DNA of 64,000 nucleotides, taken from NCBI GenBank assembly GCA_963783445.1, contig CAWANP010000020.1, positions 864,631 through 928,630 on the forward strand, read 5' to 3'. The notes below the pieces were generated by a model, which had not been told where the DNA came from, searched no databases, and worked only from the letters and a program-made list of their open reading frames with translations. Shown piece by piece: positions 9,524 through 19,127 of the stretch (position 1 is its first letter; each line of letters starts with the position of its first letter). The translations under genes were made by a program, and so were the position numbers. This stretch comes from CAWANP01 sp963783445. Its GTDB lineage: Bacteria > Chloroflexota > Anaerolineae > JAAYZQ01.

Positions 9524-10747
9524 ATGTCATCCATCACCTGGCGGAGAAGGCATGTGGCTACCTGCACAGACTATGTCTGGATGTCCCGAGCAGGTCCGTA
9601 GGCAGCCCAGGCAACCGGGCATCAACAGAGTTCTTTGCCCAGACGGTGGCATCTTTCGGCTTTGGCACAGAGTACCGGGAATTCGACTGCATTGACTGGA
9701 GCCATGGAAACGTCCATCTCGAAGCTGACGGCGAGCCTTTTGAGGCCTTGTCAGCCCCTACTCCCTGGACTGCCAGTCCAGCGCTCCTCTGACTGTTGCA
9801 TCCACTGTTGAAGAATTGGCAGCCAGCGAAGTATCGGAAAGGATCGTGCTGCTCCACGGGGAGATAGCCGCAGAGCAGTTGATGCCCAAGAATTTCACCT
9901 TCTACAACCCCGACCACCACAAGCGGATGATTGACTTGCTGGAGAACAAGGCCCCCAGGAGCCATTGTCGCCGCTACCTCTCGGGACCCCAGATGGCGGG
10001 CGGGGGTATATCCCTTTTCCCCTTATCGAGGACGGCGATTTCGACATCCCCTCGGTCTATATGACGGAAGAGGAAGGGGCAAAGTTGGCCCGCCATGCGG
10101 GTCGAAAAACCGTCCTTGACTTTCAGGCAGAGCGGTTGCCCGCCAAGGGCTGCAACGTCGTCGCTCGCAGTGGGAGCCATTCCGGTCGCAGGGTGGTGGT
10201 GTGCGCCCACATTGATGCCAAGCAGGGCACCCCCGGCGCCCTGGACAATGCCACCGGGGTGGTGGTTCTGCTCCTGCTCGCTGAGCTGCTGCAGGACTAT
10301 TCCGGGAAGCTTGGCCTGGAGATCGTTGCCCTGAATGGCGAGGACTATTACTCTGCCCCGGGAGAGATGCAGTTTCTCAGAGACAACGAGGGCAAGTTCG
10401 AGGAAATCGCGCTGGCTATCAACATGGACGGAGCGGGCTATCACCAGGGGAATTCAGCCTACTCTCTGTACGGCTGCCCCGCGGAGATTGCCGGTCCGAT
10501 ACGCGGGGTGTTTTCCGTCCAGGCAGGCATGATCGAAGGCGAGCCATGGTACCAGAGCGACCACGCGATATTTGTCCAGCAGCAGAGGCCGGCCCTGGCC
10601 ATCACCTCGGACCGGTTCGACGAACTGTGGACCTATGTGGCACACACGGCCAGAGACAAGCCAGAGATGGTGGATCCCGGCAAGCTGGTCGACATTGCCC
10701 AAGCCCTGCGGGTTCTTTTGCTGGACCTGGATGGGATCCTGTCATAA
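9524..10747 (+). CDS. M28 family zinc aminopeptidase, frame broken
   Basis: The catalytic core is continuous in the second half: CAHIDAKQGTPGALDNATG (the His and Asp ligands of the M28 zinc site), LNGEDYYSAPGE (general base and ligand Glu) and the late ligand in YQSDHAIF. The first half (CGYLHRLCLDVPSRSVGSPGN, STEFFAQTVASFGF, SERIVLLHGEIAAEQLMPK) is the helical entry plus a PA-like region. It is split by shifts near 9535, 9775 and 9960. GAGGAGGAG precedes ATG 9524, 11 nt after the VOC stop, so the two are probably cotranscribed. A cytoplasmic peptidase is likely, since no signal peptide is seen. Confidence 0.75.
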
Positions 10748-10804
10748 GAAGGCTCAATACGCCCCGGCTCAAGCCAGGGCTGTGGCTGAAGGCCGCCAGT
10801 TACC

Positions 10805-11462
10805 ATGTCCGTACCAGCGCCGCTAACCCCAGAGACCCTGATGCGGGGCTTGCGCGTCCTGTCGGAGCGCGACCCGGATCTGGCCCCGATCTTGGAGGAT
10901 CTGGGTCCACCCCTCATGTGGGCGCGGGAGCCTGGGTTCCCCACGCTCATGCACATTATCCTGCAACAGCAGGTATCGCTCGCGTCGGCACAAGCAGCCT
11001 ATGACCGCCTTCTTGCCGCGGCGTCGCCGCTTACCCCGGCCCGGTTTCTCGAACTGGATGATGGCCGCCTCAAATCCATCGGTTTCAGCCGCCAAAAGAC
11101 CGGCTACGGCCGCAGTCTGGCGCACGCGCTGGGCAAAGGCCATCTCGACCTGGCCGCGCTAGGGACGATGGACGACATGGCTGTGCGGTCGAGCTGACCC
11201 AACTCAAAGGCATCGGGCCGTGGACCGCGGATATCTACCTCCTGATGGCGCTCCGCCGGCCGGACATCTGGCCCTTGGAGATCTCGCCCTGGCCGTTGCG
11301 GTGCAGCGGATCAAGCAGTTGGCCGCACGCCCCACCCCGGACGAACTCGAGACCATTGGTGAGAACTGGAGGCCGTGGCGGGCAGTCGCTGCGCGGCTCC
11401 TGTGGCATTATTACCTGAGTAGCATCACAGGGAAACAGCCCGCAACCATCGTAGTCTCCTGA
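10805..11462 (+). CDS. AlkA-like DNA-3-methyladenine glycosylase (HhH-GPD), frame broken
   Basis: The HhH-GPD core is plain: HIILQQQVSLASAQAAYDRL, then the hairpin TQLKGIGPWTADIYLLMALRRPDIW and LGDLAL, whose Asp is the catalytic residue of the superfamily. It removes alkylated purines from DNA in base excision repair. Two single-G deletions (near 11177, CGGTC for CGGGTC, and near 11273, TTGGAG for TTGGGAG) explain the three fragments. Correcting both gives 219 residues in a length divisible by three. No strong ribosome-binding site is visible before ATG 10805. Confidence 0.8.
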
Positions 11463-11525
11463 GGTCATGGGCGCTGTCGCCACAGTTTCGAGGCGGCTCG
11501 GCCCTCGTAGAGAACAAAGAAGACC

Positions 11526-14276
11526 ATGCAACTCCTAAAGACAAAACTGTATGTCCCACCTGTGCGACCAGAGTTGGTCCCGCGACCAGTGTTGATCGAG
11601 CGCCTGAACGCAGGGCTCCACCGCAAGCTGACGCTGGTCGCTGCGCCTGCCGGCTCGGGAAAAACGACACTGATCAGCGCCTGGCTGCATAGCAGCAACC
11701 GGGCGTCCACGTGGCTCTCCCTCGACGGAGGCGACAATGCTTCCGTCCGTTTCTTCGGCTACCTCGTCGCTGCGCTTCAGGAGATTCAGAAGGATATGGG
11801 AGAAGTCGTGGAGCGCCTTCTCGAGACAGTGCATCCCCTGCAGCCCGAGCTCCTGCTCACAATGCTGATCAACGACCTCGCTACCGCCGAACCCTTTGTT
11901 CTCGTTCTGGATGACTACCACGCCATCACCGAACCAGTTGTCCACCGTGCGGTGGCCCTCTTGCTAGAGCGAATGCCGCCCCACATGCACCTGGTCATCA
12001 CCACTCGCCACGATCCACCCCTGCCCCTGTCACGGCTTCGAGGGCGTGATCAGTTGACCGAGATCCGTCAGCCGGACCTGCGCTTTTCCCGGGCGGAAAC
12101 GGCCGCATTTCTCAACCGAGCGATGGGCCTGAAGCTTAGTTCTGCCGAGATTGCTACCATGGAGCAGCGGACCGAAGGCTGGGTCACCGGCCTTCAGTTG
12201 GCCGCCCTGGCTCTACAAGGCGCATCCTCACTGCAAGAGCACGACCAAGAGAGCACGGCCCGTACCATCAAAAGTTTTTCGGGAAGGCACCATTTTGTCC
12301 TGGACTATCTGGCCGACGAAGTCCTAAAATACCAGCCGCGGCCACTCCAAGAGTTTTTGCTTCAAACGTCGATCCTGGAGCGGATGTGCGGGCCGTTGTG
12401 TGATGCGGTAGTCGATATCAGGGATTCAGGATTAGAGGGGATGGAGGCCCCAGGCTTCAATCTCCCGAATCCAGGTCAGCAAACGCTGCACCAACTCGAA
12501 GCGGCCAATCTATTCGTCGTGCCCCTGGACGACGAGCGTACCTGGTATCGGTACCACAGCCTCTTTGCCGATCTGCTGCAGGCGCGGCTCCAGGAAACCG
12601 AACCGGAGCGCGTGGCCGAACTACACCGGCGAGCCGCAGCCTGGTTCGAGGCAAATGAGCTACCCGCCGAAGCGATCCACCATGCCCTGGCATCTGAGCA
12701 CCATGGCCTGGCGGCCGGCGTCGTCGAGCGCGCCATTACCCGGGTACCGATCTGGTCGCGGCTGGACGTGGCCACGCTACTGGGATGGCTGCAGGCACTG
12801 CCCGATGACATCGTGCGCACCCGTCCTTGGCTGCGGCTTTTTGCCAGCCGGGCGCTTTTTTCCAGTGGGCAGACCGGGATCGCCGGGCGAATTCTCGATG
12901 ATCTGGAGGCTTCGCTCCGGGCGGCTCCTTCGATCCCGGATGCTGGACCGGTCCTTCGGGCTATTTTGGCCGATCGGGGGTCCTATGCGGTGGTGCACGG
13001 CGATGTCCAACAGGCCAAGGAGTTCACGCTTCGCTTTCTGGAGCAGGTGGAGGAGGATGATGCCAACAGCCAGATTCGGGGCGCGGCTGTCCTGGGTATG
13101 GCCCATTTTCGTTCCGGTGACGTTTCCCAGGCGGGTCCGGCATTCACCCGCGCCATCAATCTCGCTCAGGCGGAGGGGATGCCCTTCGCCGCTGTACCCC
13201 TTGTCTGCAACCTGGCCGAAGTGCAGATCTGCCAGGGGCGGCTACGCCTGGCAACCCAGACTCTGGAAGAGGCCATGGAAATGGGTACGGTAGATGGGAC
13301 GCCTTCCTCGCTCACCGGCTTTGTGGGGCTGGGGCTGGCCAAGATCCTGTACGAGCAGAACGATCTACCGGCGGCCGAACGACACCTCCAGGAGGGGCTG
13401 GAGCTACTGGATCGCGGGGGGATCGCCGAGGCATTTGGGAGCATGCACGCCCTGTTGGCCCAGGTGAAACAAGCTCAGGGCAACGCTATGGCGGCCCAGA
13501 CGGCGATCCAGCTTGCCGTCCAAGCCGCTGAGGGCAGCGATATCCCACGACTGTCCATGGTGACCGCGGCCTATCAGGCCCGCATCTGGTTGGCGCAGGG
13601 GAACGCGGACGCAGTACTTCTCTGGGCACGCGACTATCGCCAAGTGGGCGGAGTGCAGTACCTGCGCGAATTCGAAGATCTGACGCTGGCGCGCGTACTG
13701 TTGGCCACGGGCCAACCGAGCGAGGCGCAGGCCATGCTGGACAAGCTGTTGCCACGGGCCGAGGCTGCCGGCCGCATGGGCAGCGTTATCGAGATCCAGA
13801 CTTTGCTTGGCCTTTCCCTGCAATCTCTGGGGAACCAGGAGCAGGCACTCGAGGCGCTGGGTTCAGCACTCGCCCTGTCTGAGCCAGAGGGGTACATCCG
13901 TACCTTTGTGGATTGCGGCCGGCCGATGTATGCCCTGCTTGGACGAGCAGCCTCACACGGCATTGCACCAGACTATGCGGCACGCCTGATCGCTGCCTTT
14001 GATGCAGCAATACAGCAACAGGTCAGGAGTACGGCAGCTCTCCGGTTGATGCAACGCCAGGACGATCCAGTCCTGGTTGAACCCCTGACCGGCCGTGAGA
14101 TGGAGGTGCTCCACCTCCTCACTGAAGGACTGTCCAACGCCGAGATCGGGCAGAAGCTGGTGATCTCATTGCCGACGGTCAAATCGCACACGCGCAATAT
14201 CTACGGCAAGCTTGGCGTTCACGACCGGAAGACGGCAGTCATCCGGGCCAGAGAGCTGGGAATCTTGCCACGCTAA
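11526..14276 (+). CDS. LAL/MalT-type LuxR family transcriptional activator
   Basis: An intact 916-residue regulator. Domains in order: STAND NTPase with Walker A PAGSGKTT (residues 41-48) and Walker B VLVLDDYH (about 120-127), a winged-helix region ending in YHSLFADLLQ, a long TPR-like superhelix (about 400-830), and a C-terminal LuxR HTH (LTGREMEVLHLLTEGLSNAE, then VKSHTRNIYGKLGV). Such proteins oligomerise on DNA after binding ATP and an inducer. It is not next to a clear target operon, although the 14777-17627 pair lies downstream. No frameshift in 2.7 kb, unlike many neighbours. Confidence 0.9.
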   Translation: MQLLKTKLYVPPVRPELVPRPVLIERLNAGLHRKLTLVAAPAGSGKTTLISAWLHSSNRASTWLSLDGGDNASVRFFGYLVAALQEIQKDMGEVVERLLETVHPLQPELLLTMLINDLATAEPFVLVLDDYHAITEPVVHRAVALLLERMPPHMHLVITTRHDPPLPLSRLRGRDQLTEIRQPDLRFSRAETAAFLNRAMGLKLSSAEIATMEQRTEGWVTGLQLAALALQGASSLQEHDQESTARTIKSFSGRHHFVLDYLADEVLKYQPRPLQEFLLQTSILERMCGPLCDAVVDIRDSGLEGMEAPGFNLPNPGQQTLHQLEAANLFVVPLDDERTWYRYHSLFADLLQARLQETEPERVAELHRRAAAWFEANELPAEAIHHALASEHHGLAAGVVERAITRVPIWSRLDVATLLGWLQALPDDIVRTRPWLRLFASRALFSSGQTGIAGRILDDLEASLRAAPSIPDAGPVLRAILADRGSYAVVHGDVQQAKEFTLRFLEQVEEDDANSQIRGAAVLGMAHFRSGDVSQAGPAFTRAINLAQAEGMPFAAVPLVCNLAEVQICQGRLRLATQTLEEAMEMGTVDGTPSSLTGFVGLGLAKILYEQNDLPAAERHLQEGLELLDRGGIAEAFGSMHALLAQVKQAQGNAMAAQTAIQLAVQAAEGSDIPRLSMVTAAYQARIWLAQGNADAVLLWARDYRQVGGVQYLREFEDLTLARVLLATGQPSEAQAMLDKLLPRAEAAGRMGSVIEIQTLLGLSLQSLGNQEQALEALGSALALSEPEGYIRTFVDCGRPMYALLGRAASHGIAPDYAARLIAAFDAAIQQQVRSTAALRLMQRQDDPVLVEPLTGREMEVLHLLTEGLSNAEIGQKLVISLPTVKSHTRNIYGKLGVHDRKTAVIRARELGILPR

Positions 14277-14720
14277 CAACATGCGGGAACGCGCCACATA
14301 TTCCACACGGCCTCCACTGCCCATGGCCTTCAAGCCAGTCTGACAGTAGATTCCATGCCCATGGGGTTCCTCAAAGGAGGAATATGGGTCTGTTCTGGAG
14401 GTAAAAACCTCGCACCAGGTACGACGTCATCCTGAATGAAGCGAAGGATCTCTTCTATGCCCAGCCGAGATTTCCCTTCGTGCCTCAGGGCATGCTTCAC
14501 TTCGTTCAGAGCATGTCCTGAGCGCAGTCGAAGGATGACAGGAACCTTTTTCCTAGGTAGGCTGATCTGAAGTCCCGAGCTGGCTTGAGCAATATGCTTC
14601 GCTCCTCCTCAAAGCAAGCTGAGGATTGCCAGACCCATGCAACCGGCGTTCTGTCCCATTCCAGAGGATAAATCATACCCGAATCATACCGCTGGGATGA
14701 TGCGCGTCATCCCTTTTGTA
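14277..14720. other. Intergenic stretch with dispersed repeat, no gene seen
   Basis: No convincing coding sequence on either strand. It contains two related copies of a dispersed repeat (14426-14452 and about 14516-14540) and a small hairpin GAGGTAAAAACCTC near 14395. Confidence 0.6.
14426..14540. repeat. Dispersed GTCATCCTGA...GCGAAGGATCTC repeat
   Basis: The 27-bp unit at 14426-14452 recurs in inverse orientation at 24771-24797 with 25 of 27 bases the same. A related arm CCTGAGCGCAGTCGAAGGATGAC lies at about 14519-14541. Related cores occur at 37538-37562. The pattern resembles short intergenic repeats that are common in several bacterial phyla. Confidence 0.7.
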
Positions 14721-14729
14721 TGCTATAGT
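14721..14729 (+). promoter_or_regulatory. Extended -10 promoter candidate
   Basis: TGCTATAGT (14721-14729) is an extended -10 element about 47 nt before the start of the 85-residue protein. No good -35 box is seen. Confidence 0.45.
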
Positions 14730-14776
14730 AGGGTCGAGACGGAAGACTGGGCCATAGATGAGAAAGTAGTCCAATC

Positions 14777-15034
14777 ATGGTGGAGCAGTACAGAGTTCAG
14801 ATCCGGGTTCAAGGTTGGATCGGCAGGCGCTGGGCGAACTGGCTCGAGGGAATGGCCATGGTCCACGAAGGCGAACAAGACGACTTCCCCACAACCCTGC
14901 TGACCGGCCCAGTTGCTGACCAGGCCGCCTTGCGTGGCCTTCTGGCCAAGATCTGGGACCTGAACCTGGCCTTGATCTCGGTGACCGTAGGCGAGTGGAG
15001 CGCAGAACTGGAAGGGAGCAAAGCAAGTGAATGA
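14777..15034 (+). CDS. Small conserved protein preceding a phosphotransferase (85 aa)
   Basis: The frame has a compact hydrophilic composition (YRVQIRVQGWIGRRWANWLE, LTGPVADQAALRGLLAKIWD) and no membrane segment. Similar small proteins precede PEP-synthase-like genes in Chloroflexota, as far as I recall. Its last 8 nt overlap the start of the phosphotransferase gene (15027), which indicates translational coupling and a shared job. The function is unknown; a small accessory or substrate-specificity subunit is one guess. Confidence 0.65.
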   Translation: MVEQYRVQIRVQGWIGRRWANWLEGMAMVHEGEQDDFPTTLLTGPVADQAALRGLLAKIWDLNLALISVTVGEWSAELEGSKASE

Positions 15035-17627
15035 CAAAGTCAAATCCTTTGACGAGCTAACTGCAGAACAACAGCCGCAAGCCGGGGGTAAGGGCGGCAC
15101 GCTGGCCAGGCTGTACCGGGCCAACTTTCCGGTGCCGGATGGTTTTGTCATTCTGCCCAGTGCCTTTGTCGATGACGAGATAAGCGCTGAAGCCTGGTCG
15201 CAGGTTCAGGCCCAGCTCAGCCATCTATGGGGAACCGCGGGCAAGACGGATGCACGGCCCCCCATGACCTTTGCGGTGCGATCCTCGGCGATGAGCGAAG
15301 ACTCGGCCATGGCTTCCTTTGCTGGTGAGTTTGAGACAGTACTCAACGTGCACAGTGGCGAGGAGATCTACAAGGCCATCCACACGGTTTATCACTCGCG
15401 ACACGGTGAGCGGGTTCAGGCCTACAGCAATGCCAAGGGCCTGGATTCGGAACACAAGGTCGCCGTCATCGTCCAGCAGTTGGTGCGCGCAGAGAGTTCT
15501 GGCGTATTGTTCACCGCCAACCCGGTCACCGGCCAGCGCGATCAGGCCATGATCAGCGCGGCCTGGGGCCTGGGCGAGGCTATCGTGGGTGGTCTGGTGA
15601 CGCCGGACACACTCGTCGTGGACAAGGCCACGGGCCGCGTGCTCGAACGCGAAACGGCTGACAAACAGACAATGACAGTCCGCCTTGCCAGTGGTACGCA
15701 AGAGAAGATCGTCCCTGAGACGTTGGCCAAGGCGCCCGTCCTCTCTGACTCGGAAGCCGCCGAACTGGTTCGTCTGGGTACGCGAATCGAGGAACACTTT
15801 GGCCTGCCCATGGACATCGAGTGGGTCGTACCGGAGGGGGTAGATGCTGCATCCGCAGCGGACAAAGGTGCCCATGCACAGCCATCCTTCGCTATCGTCC
15901 AGGCGCGGCCCATCACGGCACTACCCGAACCTGAGCCTCCCGTCCCGACCGAGTGGAAGTTGCCCCAGGGCAGCTATACGGCCGTGCGCAACAACATCGT
16001 CGAACTAATGGCCGATCCACTCACTCCCCTTTTCGGCACGATGGGCCGGGCCGCGGTCAATGCCAGCCTGGGCGGACTGCTGGCCGATTTTCTAGGCAGG
16101 CCGGATCTCGTGCCAGACGAACTGATCATCAGCGTCAATGAATACGCCTATTACAATGGCTCGTGGACGCCCGGCCAGATTGGCCGGATACTCCTGGGCA
16201 GCATTGGGATCATGAAGCGCATGTTCACGGGCGCGGTAGAACGGTGGGTCGACATGGGACGCCCGCGCTACGTGGCCACGGTCGAGCGCTGGCAGGGCAC
16301 GGGCTGGCGCGAGCTGTCGACCACCGAACTCGTGGGCGCGGCGCGCGAGCTTATGGAGGCAGCAGTCGACGCCTATGGGGCGCTGGTGTCGGGCGTCATC
16401 CCAGCCGCCTGGATCAGCGAGGGGCTGTTCGCCCTGGCCTACCGTACGCTGCTCAAAGGCCGAGACGATCCGGCAGCGCCAGTCTATCTGATGGGCTTTG
16501 ACAGTCTGCCCATCCAGGCGGAAAAATCACTATACGACCTTGCCAACTGGGCGCGCACGCTCCCGGGATTGTCCAGTTACCTGAAAACCACGCCTACCTC
16601 CGAACTCGCTGTCCAGCTCGAGCCGTCCTCTCTGCAACCGCCGCGGGGAGTGGAGGCAGATGATTGGCTCGAATGGCAGGGTCGCTTCCAGGCACATCTG
16701 CAGCGCTTCGGCCACACCATCTACAACCTGGACTTTGCCAATCCGGTACCTGCGGACGACCCTGCACCATTGTTGGATACGTGTAAGTGGCTCCTCAGTG
16801 ACCAGGGGGCTGACCCCCACGCTCGCCAGCAGGCCGCGGCCGACCGGCGCGAGCAGGCGACACAGGCCATGTTGAATAGGCTAAAGGGGCTGCGCCTGAA
16901 GCTGTTTCGAGGCACACTTGATCCGGCCCAGCGCTATGCCCCACTGCGCGAAGATGGGCTGGCCGATGTCGGGATGGGCTACCCCTTGCTGCGCCAGATT
17001 CTCCATGAGGTGGGTCGCCGCTTTGTCAAGGAAGGCATGATCGGGGTACCCGACGATGTCTTTTGGCTGAATCAGGACCAGGTTGAGGAAGCCGCGGCCA
17101 GGATTGATCGGGGTGAGACACTGAGCAGTGTGTCGGCCGCCATCCCCCAGTACAAGGCGATCTGGCGCGCTGCCAGGCGCGCAACGCCGCCGCAGATGCT
17201 GCCAGAACTCAAGATCCTGGGCAGAAAGATGGAGGACATCAAAGCATCGAAAGCCAGCAAGCGCGATGGCGATGACCTCAAGGGTGTGGCCGCCAGTCCA
17301 GGTAGCGTAACCGCCCGAGCTTGTGTCGTACATGGCCCTGAGGATTTCGAGCGATTCGGGGCAGGCGACATCCTCGTAGCTCCGCTCACCACGCCGGCAT
17401 GGACCCCTCTGTTTGCTCGTGCCGCGGCTATCGTCACCGACGTTGGTGGCCCGCTTAGCCATGGATCAATCGTCGCCCGGGAATACGGCATTCCCGCTGT
17501 GTTGGGCACGGGGGCGGCGACCAAGCGCATCCAGAGCGGCGAGATAATCACAGTGGATGGCAGCGAAGGGAAAGTATATCTGGAACGGCGTAGCCACCAG
17601 GTCAATGCTAGCTCTGCGCCGGACTGA
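15027..17627 (+). CDS. RPH/PEP-synthase-like dikinase with swivelling His domain
   Basis: An intact 866-residue protein. Residues about 1-320 form the ATP-grasp domain (GGKGGTLARLYRA; FAVRSSAMSEDSAMASFAGE; VTGQRDQAMISAAWGLGEAI). The middle 320-750 is an acceptor domain. The C-terminus is the phosphohistidine swivelling domain, GGPLSHGSIVAREYGIPAV, with the likely catalytic His at 812. There is no C-terminal PEP/pyruvate TIM barrel as in true PEP synthase. Order and length match rifampin phosphotransferase, which moves the ATP beta-phosphate onto a substrate through the His. Start GTG 15027 follows AAGGGAG. The acceptor is unknown; resistance to an antibiotic is possible but unproven. Confidence 0.8.
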   Translation: MNDKVKSFDELTAEQQPQAGGKGGTLARLYRANFPVPDGFVILPSAFVDDEISAEAWSQVQAQLSHLWGTAGKTDARPPMTFAVRSSAMSEDSAMASFAGEFETVLNVHSGEEIYKAIHTVYHSRHGERVQAYSNAKGLDSEHKVAVIVQQLVRAESSGVLFTANPVTGQRDQAMISAAWGLGEAIVGGLVTPDTLVVDKATGRVLERETADKQTMTVRLASGTQEKIVPETLAKAPVLSDSEAAELVRLGTRIEEHFGLPMDIEWVVPEGVDAASAADKGAHAQPSFAIVQARPITALPEPEPPVPTEWKLPQGSYTAVRNNIVELMADPLTPLFGTMGRAAVNASLGGLLADFLGRPDLVPDELIISVNEYAYYNGSWTPGQIGRILLGSIGIMKRMFTGAVERWVDMGRPRYVATVERWQGTGWRELSTTELVGAARELMEAAVDAYGALVSGVIPAAWISEGLFALAYRTLLKGRDDPAAPVYLMGFDSLPIQAEKSLYDLANWARTLPGLSSYLKTTPTSELAVQLEPSSLQPPRGVEADDWLEWQGRFQAHLQRFGHTIYNLDFANPVPADDPAPLLDTCKWLLSDQGADPHARQQAAADRREQATQAMLNRLKGLRLKLFRGTLDPAQRYAPLREDGLADVGMGYPLLRQILHEVGRRFVKEGMIGVPDDVFWLNQDQVEEAAARIDRGETLSSVSAAIPQYKAIWRAARRATPPQMLPELKILGRKMEDIKASKASKRDGDDLKGVAASPGSVTARACVVHGPEDFERFGAGDILVAPLTTPAWTPLFARAAAIVTDVGGPLSHGSIVAREYGIPAVLGTGAATKRIQSGEIITVDGSEGKVYLERRSHQVNASSAPD

Positions 17628-17686
17628 GTCATGGATGCACTTGATTTCAGGATCCATCAGGTTGCATGCCCGCAGTAAGACCCAAC

Positions 17687-17715
17687 TTAACAGAGGATCA
17701 GGAACGTGGTATACT
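17687..17715 (+). promoter_or_regulatory. Sigma-70 promoter for the SDR gene
   Basis: TTAACA (17687-17692), a 17-bp spacer and TATACT (17710-17715), about 33 nt before the proposed start of transcription-translation at 17755. Confidence 0.75.
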
Positions 17716-17754
17716 CCCCGCTGCAGGTCGGCTGGAGAGAGGTATCGAGAATTC

Positions 17755-18666
17755 GTGTCGTCAAACAACCACTGGACCAGTGAGAACATGCCCGATCAAA
17801 GCGGCAGGATCGCCATCGTCACCGGCGCCAACAGCGGCATCGGTTACGAGACGGCCCGCGCGCTGGCTCATGGCGGAGCCACGGTCATCATGGCCTGCCG
17901 CAGCAGGCAGAAGGGCACGGAAGCCGCCGAAGGGATTCGGGACGAGAATCCCCGTGGCGATGTCGAAATGATGCAGATTGATCTGGCCGATTTGGCCTCG
18001 GTACGCCGCTTTGCCGAGGCTTACCGGGCAAGCCACAACCGCCTGGACCTCTTGATCAACAACGCGGGGGTGATGAGGCCGCCCCAGCGCCAGGAAACAG
18101 CGGAGGGCTTTGAGCTGCAGTTCGGCACCAACCATCTGGGCCACTTTGCACTGAGCGGCTTGTTGCTGGACCTGATCGTGCGTACCGCTAGCTCGCGGGT
18201 GGTCGTGCTGAGCAGCCTAACCCATCGCGCGGGGAGTATCCACTTTGATGACCTGCAGGGCGAGGCTTCCTACAATGCAGCGGCGGCCTATGCGCAGAGC
18301 AAGCTGGCCAACCTGCTCTTTGCCCACGAGCTACAGAGGCGCCTCAAGGGCACCCACGTCATCGTCGCGGCTGCCCACCCCGGCTGGGCGGGCACAAACC
18401 TTCAGAGAAACTATGCGCTGCTCCGCTGGCTGAACCCGTTGCTTGCCCAACGCCCCGAAAAGGGCGCGCTGCCAACGCTGTACGCAGCCACCGCCCCAGA
18501 TGTACAGGGCGGCGATTTTATCGGTCCCTGTGGCTTCATGGAGCTGGGCGGGGGGCCGATCAAGGTTCGCTCCAGCAACCAGTCCCACGACCAGGCGGTC
18601 GCGGACAGATTGTGGGCCGTGTCCGAGGAATTGACCGGTGTTGTGTACGCAGACGTGACTGCATAG
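17755..18666 (+). CDS. Short-chain dehydrogenase/reductase (retinol dehydrogenase-like)
   Basis: A 303-residue SDR: cofactor motif TGANSGIG (residues 23-30), NNAG (102-105), catalytic Tyr179 and Lys183 in YAQSKLANLLF, and Ser near 153-154 in VLSSLTHRAG. The long C-terminal region with HPGWAGTNLQ is usual for the retinol-dehydrogenase/WWOX-like group that acts on ketones or lipophilic alcohols with NADP(H). I choose GTG 17755 because the promoter at 17687-17715 excludes more distal starts and GGAGAGAGG precedes it. A later ATG at the MPDQSG position is the alternative. Confidence 0.85.
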   Translation: MSSNNHWTSENMPDQSGRIAIVTGANSGIGYETARALAHGGATVIMACRSRQKGTEAAEGIRDENPRGDVEMMQIDLADLASVRRFAEAYRASHNRLDLLINNAGVMRPPQRQETAEGFELQFGTNHLGHFALSGLLLDLIVRTASSRVVVLSSLTHRAGSIHFDDLQGEASYNAAAAYAQSKLANLLFAHELQRRLKGTHVIVAAAHPGWAGTNLQRNYALLRWLNPLLAQRPEKGALPTLYAATAPDVQGGDFIGPCGFMELGGGPIKVRSSNQSHDQAVADRLWAVSEELTGVVYADVTA

Positions 18667-18701
18667 GGGCTCAACACGGATCGAGCTTTCCGTAGAATTA
18701 A

Positions 18702-18737
18702 TAAAAACGCGGGCAATCAAGGGGGCAACGATTGCCC
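18702..18737 (-). terminator. Rho-independent terminator
   Basis: GGGCAATC (18711-18718) pairs with GATTGCCC (18730-18737). On the minus strand the hairpin leads into GCGTTTTTAT. It closes the minus-strand gene at 18750-18986 and may also act for the plus-strand SDR. Confidence 0.8.
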
Positions 18738-18749
18738 AACTGACCTGTG

Positions 18750-18986
18750 TCAGTCCTCTTCCCAGCGGATATCCATTCCCTGGCGGTCCCCTAAAGCCTC
18801 GCGCAACAGGGTGAGCAGGACCGGATCAGCGTCCTGTTCTTCAAACCACACGAGCGAGGCGCGATCGATGTAGTAATCTTGATCCTCAGAGTCCTCTTCT
18901 TCAAGCTGGTCAATCAAAAACTGAAGATCTTGAGCTGTGATGGTGCCGATCAGCGTGTCCGATTCCTTGTCGTATAGCCGTATCAT
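18750..18986 (-). CDS. Small acidic conserved protein, unknown function
   Basis: 78 residues, strongly acidic in the middle (FLIDQLEEEDSEDQDYYID) and again at the C-terminus. It resembles a small family often mis-named galactosyldiacylglycerol synthase in Chloroflexota annotations; nothing in its length or sequence supports a glycosyltransferase. Start ATG 18986 is chosen over 19016 because CAGGAGGGTGAGT gives a good ribosome-binding site. It has its own promoter (19040-19068) and terminator, so it is a monocistronic unit. Confidence 0.75.
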   Translation of the reverse strand: MIRLYDKESDTLIGTITAQDLQFLIDQLEEEDSEDQDYYIDRASLVWFEEQDADPVLLTLLREALGDRQGMDIRWEED

Positions 18987-19039
18987 ACTCACCCTCCTGG
19001 TGGAATTCTGTATCATGCAGGACCGTACTACGTCTGCTG

Positions 19040-19068
19040 ATTATAGGGTAAGAACCTTGAAGCGTCAA
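19040..19068 (-). promoter_or_regulatory. Sigma-70 promoter
   Basis: On the minus strand TTGACG (19068-19063), 17 bp, TATAAT (19045-19040), placed about 53 nt before ATG 18986. Confidence 0.85.
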
Positions 19069-19127
19069 CTCCCTGCGAGGGGCTGAGGTCCCAACCATGC
19101 CTGACCTGGCCCGGACCCAGATAGCCT

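Noticed and set aside
18750..18986. Galactosyldiacylglycerol synthase
   Set aside because: This name circulates for similar small proteins, but 78 acidic residues cannot form a glycosyltransferase.
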